Positions 59,931 to 64,000 of a DNA stretch of 64,000 nt are shown one piece after another. The notes beneath the pieces were generated by a model. It saw only the letters and a program-made list of their open reading frames with translations. It was not told the origin of the DNA and made no database searches. The stretch is from Diphasiastrum complanatum (taxonomy: Eukaryota; Streptophyta; Lycopodiopsida; Lycopodiales; Lycopodiaceae): positions 39,283,886 to 39,347,885 of the forward strand of contig CM055109.1 of NCBI GenBank assembly GCA_029204225.1, in the 5' to 3' direction. The first letter of the stretch is position 1. Each line of letters starts with the position of its first letter. Made by a program: the position numbers and the translations under genes.

Positions 59931-60286
59931 GTTTGGCTACCAATTTCCTCATAGTTACATTGATTCAATCACCCGTTGGAAATTTTTAAAGCAGCAACTG
60001 CTTGGTGCTTTTGATATGTTTTTTCATCACAGTGGTTACCTTATAAAGCTTAGTGTGAGAAATAACTTTTTTCTTTCTATTAATTTTGTTTCTTCCTAAG
60101 AACACAAGGGTTCAAAGCTGTGAATAGAAGTGATTATGCTATTGAATTTTTGAGAAGTTTCTCAATATAATTTGATGAAAAAGGTTCATGTTTATACTCC
60201 ATTTCATTGTATCCGCAAGATTGAAAAGCTTGGGGTCAAATACAAGGTTGAATTAAGTTTATGTATGATGTTAGGTGTGTTCGATG

Positions 60287-60602
60287 CATAGTTGCCCATA
60301 AATGCGTTTCTGGGAGCAGAATCGTGCCCAAAAAAAAACAGATTATATATATTTGTTGCCCTAAAATTGCCCTAGACTAGACCTAAACCATGCTGTTTCC
60401 AACCCAAGTGTAACCAAAACACCTGGCAACCTATAAAAATGCAATGTCCTTGATCAAAGCTTTAATCTGATAGCCATATTGCCCACAAAAATCCCAAAAA
60501 AAAATGTTTCTGAGAAACGCTCTGCCATTTCAGAAACGCGGTTCAGAAATGCATTTCTGACCGTGTTTCTGAACGCGTTTCTGCAATGGGTGTGCAACTA
60601 TG
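60287..60602. mobile_element. Second hAT-type MITE in a PAH intron
   Basis: 316 bp. Ends CATAGTTGCCCATAAATG and, complement of right, CATAGTTGCACACCCATT. Flanks GTTCGATG and GTTTCATG match at 6 of 8 positions, consistent with an aged 8-bp duplication. The right half is rich in TTTCTG/CAGAAACGCG words. Confidence 0.7.
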
Positions 60603-61351
60603 GTTTCATGTGATGCTCGTCTTTAATATTATTCAACTCTGGGGCATTGGAGTGTATATCGTTCATAATCAAAGTGTGGTCAATGAAGGTGGAAGAGAAC
60701 TTAACTGGGTTCTTAGATGCGTAGTTTTTATTTTCAGCACTGTAGAACTTAGCTAGGTCTGAAAGGCACTTTAACTTTAACCTTGTTTTATACAGCCAGG
60801 ACTTCTAACTGGTTTCAGACCAGTGCAAAGCCGATTGATTATATGCTATGGATGAAACCTGAGATGATTACTAAGGGACACACACGTTTATTTGTAGTAG
60901 AGCACTTAGTACATTAAGACGATGTGAAGATGGACATCAAGGTAGGTCCTAGCATGATGACGGACAAATGCCATGCCAATACCCTTTTTAAAAGAGAAGA
61001 CCTTTTTGAGTTCTTCTCCAATTCACAGGTTCAAAACCCTAGCTATAGTTCTGAAAAAGAACTGAACTTGGAGTTCAAAAGCATCTGCATAGAGAAATTC
61101 CAGAATACAACAATTTAACTTATCAATCAAAAGTGTCATAAAGCTAGTTCCTTATCGTCTGTTTGCAATACATTGATGTCTTTGAAAGTTGACTATCGTA
61201 TCAATTCATCTTGAACAATAAAGTCCAGCATTCTCTCAGAAAAAAATTGCAAAGAAAAATTTAGAATGGTGTATAAAAAAAAGAAGAGAATGATGGTATG
61301 CTAGTTCACCTCCTTGAAGCTGTTGAAGTTGCATATGGGTTTAGGGTTTAA
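60603..61351 (+). other. PAH intron, no feature seen
   Basis: AT-rich. A short frame at 60924-61118 has no recognisable content and no PAH exon was found. Confidence 0.5.
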
Positions 61352-61473
61352 GTACCATATACTAATTTGACATATTTGTAACTCCATATACCATATACCA
61401 TGTTAGAATACAAGTCTTTATGGTATATGGAGTTATAGATATGTCGAATTAGTATATTTATGTGAAATGGTAC
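61352..61473. repeat. Hairpin foldback, about 43-bp arms
   Basis: The left arm GTACCATATACTAATTTGAC...CTCCATATACCAT pairs with the right arm ending at 61473, with a few mismatches and one 10-bp insertion in the right arm, and a loop of about 26 bp. Probably a small foldback transposon relic; a structured RNA is less likely. Confidence 0.8.
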
Positions 61474-62974
61474 CTAGTGGCACAATGCATTTTTGACATG
61501 TTAAAATCTAAAAGTCATTGGAAGCTTCTAGAACTTCCAAAAACATGTGCAAGAATTTGTGATTTTGAAGAGAGGAGGGAAACTATATTTTTTCAGGAAT
61601 CAGTACTTGAAGTGTTACACAAGCTGATAAAACCTTAAGTAAATATACCAAAATCACTTAGCAAGTCTATCTCTTTATCAATCTCATGTAATAGTACATA
61701 GATCAACAAGCAAACATAAGATCTCTATTGCAAGTCTCTTCCCAACCATAGCTGCACAGGAATTGCCTGGCAAGGCTTATGCTATGCCCATTAACGTTGA
61801 CACATCCTAACATCGACACATGACACTCAAACATTGGACCAAAGAGCATATGACGCGTGTTGTTGACCGATCAACCCTCCTTTTAGGAGGTCAGTCCAAC
61901 AAACTCTATTTGAGACCCAGTATCCCTTGGCCAACCCGGAATTCACCACTTACACTGATATTTACGTTGCAATTTACAATTGTCTCCACAAGCCAGTGAC
62001 TTAGCCATTTACAATTTAAAATAGGCAAAGGGATTTAAAGTACATGTGACATCCCTTCCCTCCTTAGATGACATTGCCCTTGATGGCAAAGTCTGGATAC
62101 CAAAGATGCACGCCGTTCAGGAAAGTTGTGAGCCTAGAGCCACGAGCGTTTGGAGTGGTTCTGGGATTTAGCAACGTTCCGGATCGGAAACGCCATAAAT
62201 TTTCTTTTTGGTTTTTTTTTTCAGCTGTTTTGGAAATCATCAAATTGCGAAATTCCAAAACCTGAAATTTGAATGAAGCATTGTTTTGAATCTCAAAACT
62301 TGTCTGCATAATGAATAGCATTTCATGTGACATTAACATCGCCTAATCGAAGCATAAAGCTTCAGCATAATTAGAATTTCACACATCCAAAAGATCATTA
62401 ATAACTCCCGTAAGTTACAAGACAGCTCAGAAGCCCATTTCGACCAAAATGGGTCGGAACATACTGGTCCATAATGTGTTAAATTTTTTTTCAAACAATA
62501 CCTAAGAATTGCCTGTAAAAATTTCACTCAAGACTGTATAGTTGGAATTCATCACTTTCATGGATCTATGATAGGTCCTTTCCAGCACAAAAGTTTGTGT
62601 TTTGGATATGTACTTTTGATTCCTTGTAGATGTGCTCTGTTCCGATGTGTTGGAAATGGGGCATCGTGGCTGTTAACAAATTTTTTTAGAGTTTTTTTGT
62701 TGACAGTGTTTGGAGTTCGGAACGCAACGTTCTGGAACGTAGGGGCCCAAAATGCCGTTCTGAGGCCACTTAGCTAGATACTATGCATGTAACCCATGCG
62801 CGGTCTCCTAGGTAGCATCACTAAGAGGTCAGCTATGCCATGCAACCAAAGTACTCATGGAGCAAACGATTCCGCATTCGCCTCTGCTTCCAGTCCAATA
62901 CTTTCGCTGGTCCATGCATCACCTCCCCATGCTCCTCAGATAAAACAAGTCCATCAGCCCACAAGTTATCACTG
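61474..62974 (+). other. PAH intron or downstream DNA, no gene seen
   Basis: No PAH exon recognised. Words such as GGAACGTT and AACGTTCTGG recur around 62100-62180 and 62700-62770, hinting at another decayed element, but I could not pair its ends. Confidence 0.4.
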
Positions 62975-63921
62975 TCATGTAAAACCTTTTTTAAGCATGA
63001 AACATGAAAAACAGGATGACAATGTCAAATCCAATTCATAAGCAACACTATTTATCCTTTTAACAATTTTTTGAGGTCCATAACATCTAGGTGACAGCCT
63101 ATAACACTTCCCTGTCTTAAGGTGTTTGAGTCCTTTGTAATCCTGAAAAACATCATGTTTTGTTTGTCGAACTCTCTTGGCATACGATCCAAAATTAACA
63201 TAAGTCTTTGCCCGAATCATAGCCACTCTCACATTTTCCTTTGCTAACTCCAACATATGTTGCATGTGAGTTAGAAATTTCACAACACTAGGCATCTATG
63301 AGGCATACCTATGGTTAAAGGATTGGTTGGTCTAAAACTATAACTGAGCTTGAAAGGCCTTATCTTTGTACATGAATTTTTTTTATCATTACAAGCAAAT
63401 TCCAACAATGGTAGGTAACTGTTGCACCGGCGCCTCAAAAGGCGCTGGGACTTGAGAGCGGTTTCCCCAACACGCGCTTAAGTCTAACATTCATCCATCA
63501 TGCACTTACGTAAAAGCCAACTCAGAAACGTAACAAGCTTAACCATTCAGACTTAAAAAAACTGGAATCCCAACCAACCCGAAAGCCAACTCAGAATCCG
63601 TCCCCAAAAGGTAACCAAAGGCAAAGACAAGCCACACATATTCAGTCCAGTTCCCACGAGATGAAATAAGCAAGTCCAAAACTTTCCGACGAACTTGGTG
63701 TCTCGGTCAGAAATAATCGTTCTAGGTAGGCCATGGTATTTGAAGACACATTTGAAAAATAACCTCGCCACTTCTTCAGCTGTCACTGAACTTTTAGTTG
63801 GTACAAGGTGAGCTTGTTTTGAAAAACGGTCAACCACCACATAAATTGAGTCAAAACCCTGGCAACGTGGTAGTTGAACAATAAAATCCATGCTCACTGA
63901 GTCCCAAGGGTATGCTGGCAC
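62975..63921 (-). pseudogene. Gypsy integrase fragment antisense to the PAH gene
   Basis: Minus strand: integrase core at 63553-63921 (PWDSVSMDFIVQLPRCQGFD, VVDRFSKQAHLVPTK, YHGLPRTIISDRDTKF, holding the two catalytic Asp), then a broken stretch (63296-63552) lacking the Glu, then the C-terminal region at 62975-63295 (ENVRVAMIRAKTYVNF, LSPRCYGPQKIVKRI, NSVAYELDL). The sequence ends before the window edge. Inserted within the PAH gene if the remaining PAH exons lie beyond 64000. Confidence 0.85.
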
Positions 63922-64000
63922 TGGTAATGGCTGGAGTAGCCCTGCTGGGGGCTAGCGGTTCCACCTTCACTTTTCATCAATCATCTCAGTTTCATCATCA

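Noticed and set aside
62064-62777. Possible terminal-inverted-repeat element around AACGTT words
   Set aside because: The repeated words are direct rather than inverted, and no target duplication could be found.

Overview
The window is nuclear DNA from a land plant. It holds one host gene in the right third, split by plant-type GT-AG introns, inside a thick bed of decayed and nested LTR retrotransposons (Ty1/copia and Ty3/gypsy) plus small hAT-type MITEs. Long TE-filled introns and an unusually long lipin-type protein would fit a large-genome lineage such as a fern, gymnosperm or early-diverging plant, but the lineage is inference; only 'land plant' is well supported. I saw no rRNA gene, convincing tRNA gene or CRISPR array.

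Left part (1-16 kb): the 3' half of an old copia element (copia A: 3' LTR 1139-1990, RT/RNase H 2004-3920, minus strand); a long degenerate ORF of unknown function (4018-7095, minus); a Tat/Athila-like gypsy pol fragment (8607-10020, minus); and four arrays of a 22-25 bp repeat with core GGTTGAGATTTGAG (7.1, 8.0-8.6, 10.0-10.3, 11.4-11.8 kb) with a strand-asymmetric degenerate repeat field at 10.3-11.3 kb. A gypsy LTR with its primer-binding site lies at 13.56-14.37 kb.

Middle (16-44 kb): a gag-protease-only gypsy element E (16067-21121); a plus-strand copia piece F abutting a minus-strand copia D. D is split: its gag/protease end lies at 42.6-43.9 kb and its integrase/RT end at 21.7-23.6 kb. 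Element C (30086-42565) is inserted in D. C carries a non-pol ORF and has accumulated two gypsy fragments, the 5' half of copia A (37367-40126, plus strand) and a second inverted copy of the repeat-rich unit. A young, apparently complete copia B (23648-30078) sits at the D/C border: its 655-bp LTRs differ at two positions, it has a perfect AATGT target duplication and an open 1317-codon polyprotein.

Right part (45-64 kb): a 162-bp GA microsatellite, then a cluster of ACGTGGC/CACGTG boxes (46785-47129) and a lipin-family phosphatidate phosphatase (PAH) gene on the plus strand. Coding exons run from 48770 to 59930 and the gene continues beyond the window. The N-Lip domain, the DVDGT catalytic motif and most LNS2 exons seen are intact, but exon 6 lacks one base relative to the expected frame and reads into TAG. 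Two hAT-type MITEs, a gypsy relic, a hairpin foldback and an antisense gypsy integrase fragment lie in its introns.

The gene should act in glycerolipid synthesis (phosphatidate to diacylglycerol at the ER). Everything else is selfish DNA whose nesting order gives a relative chronology: D, then C, with B youngest.
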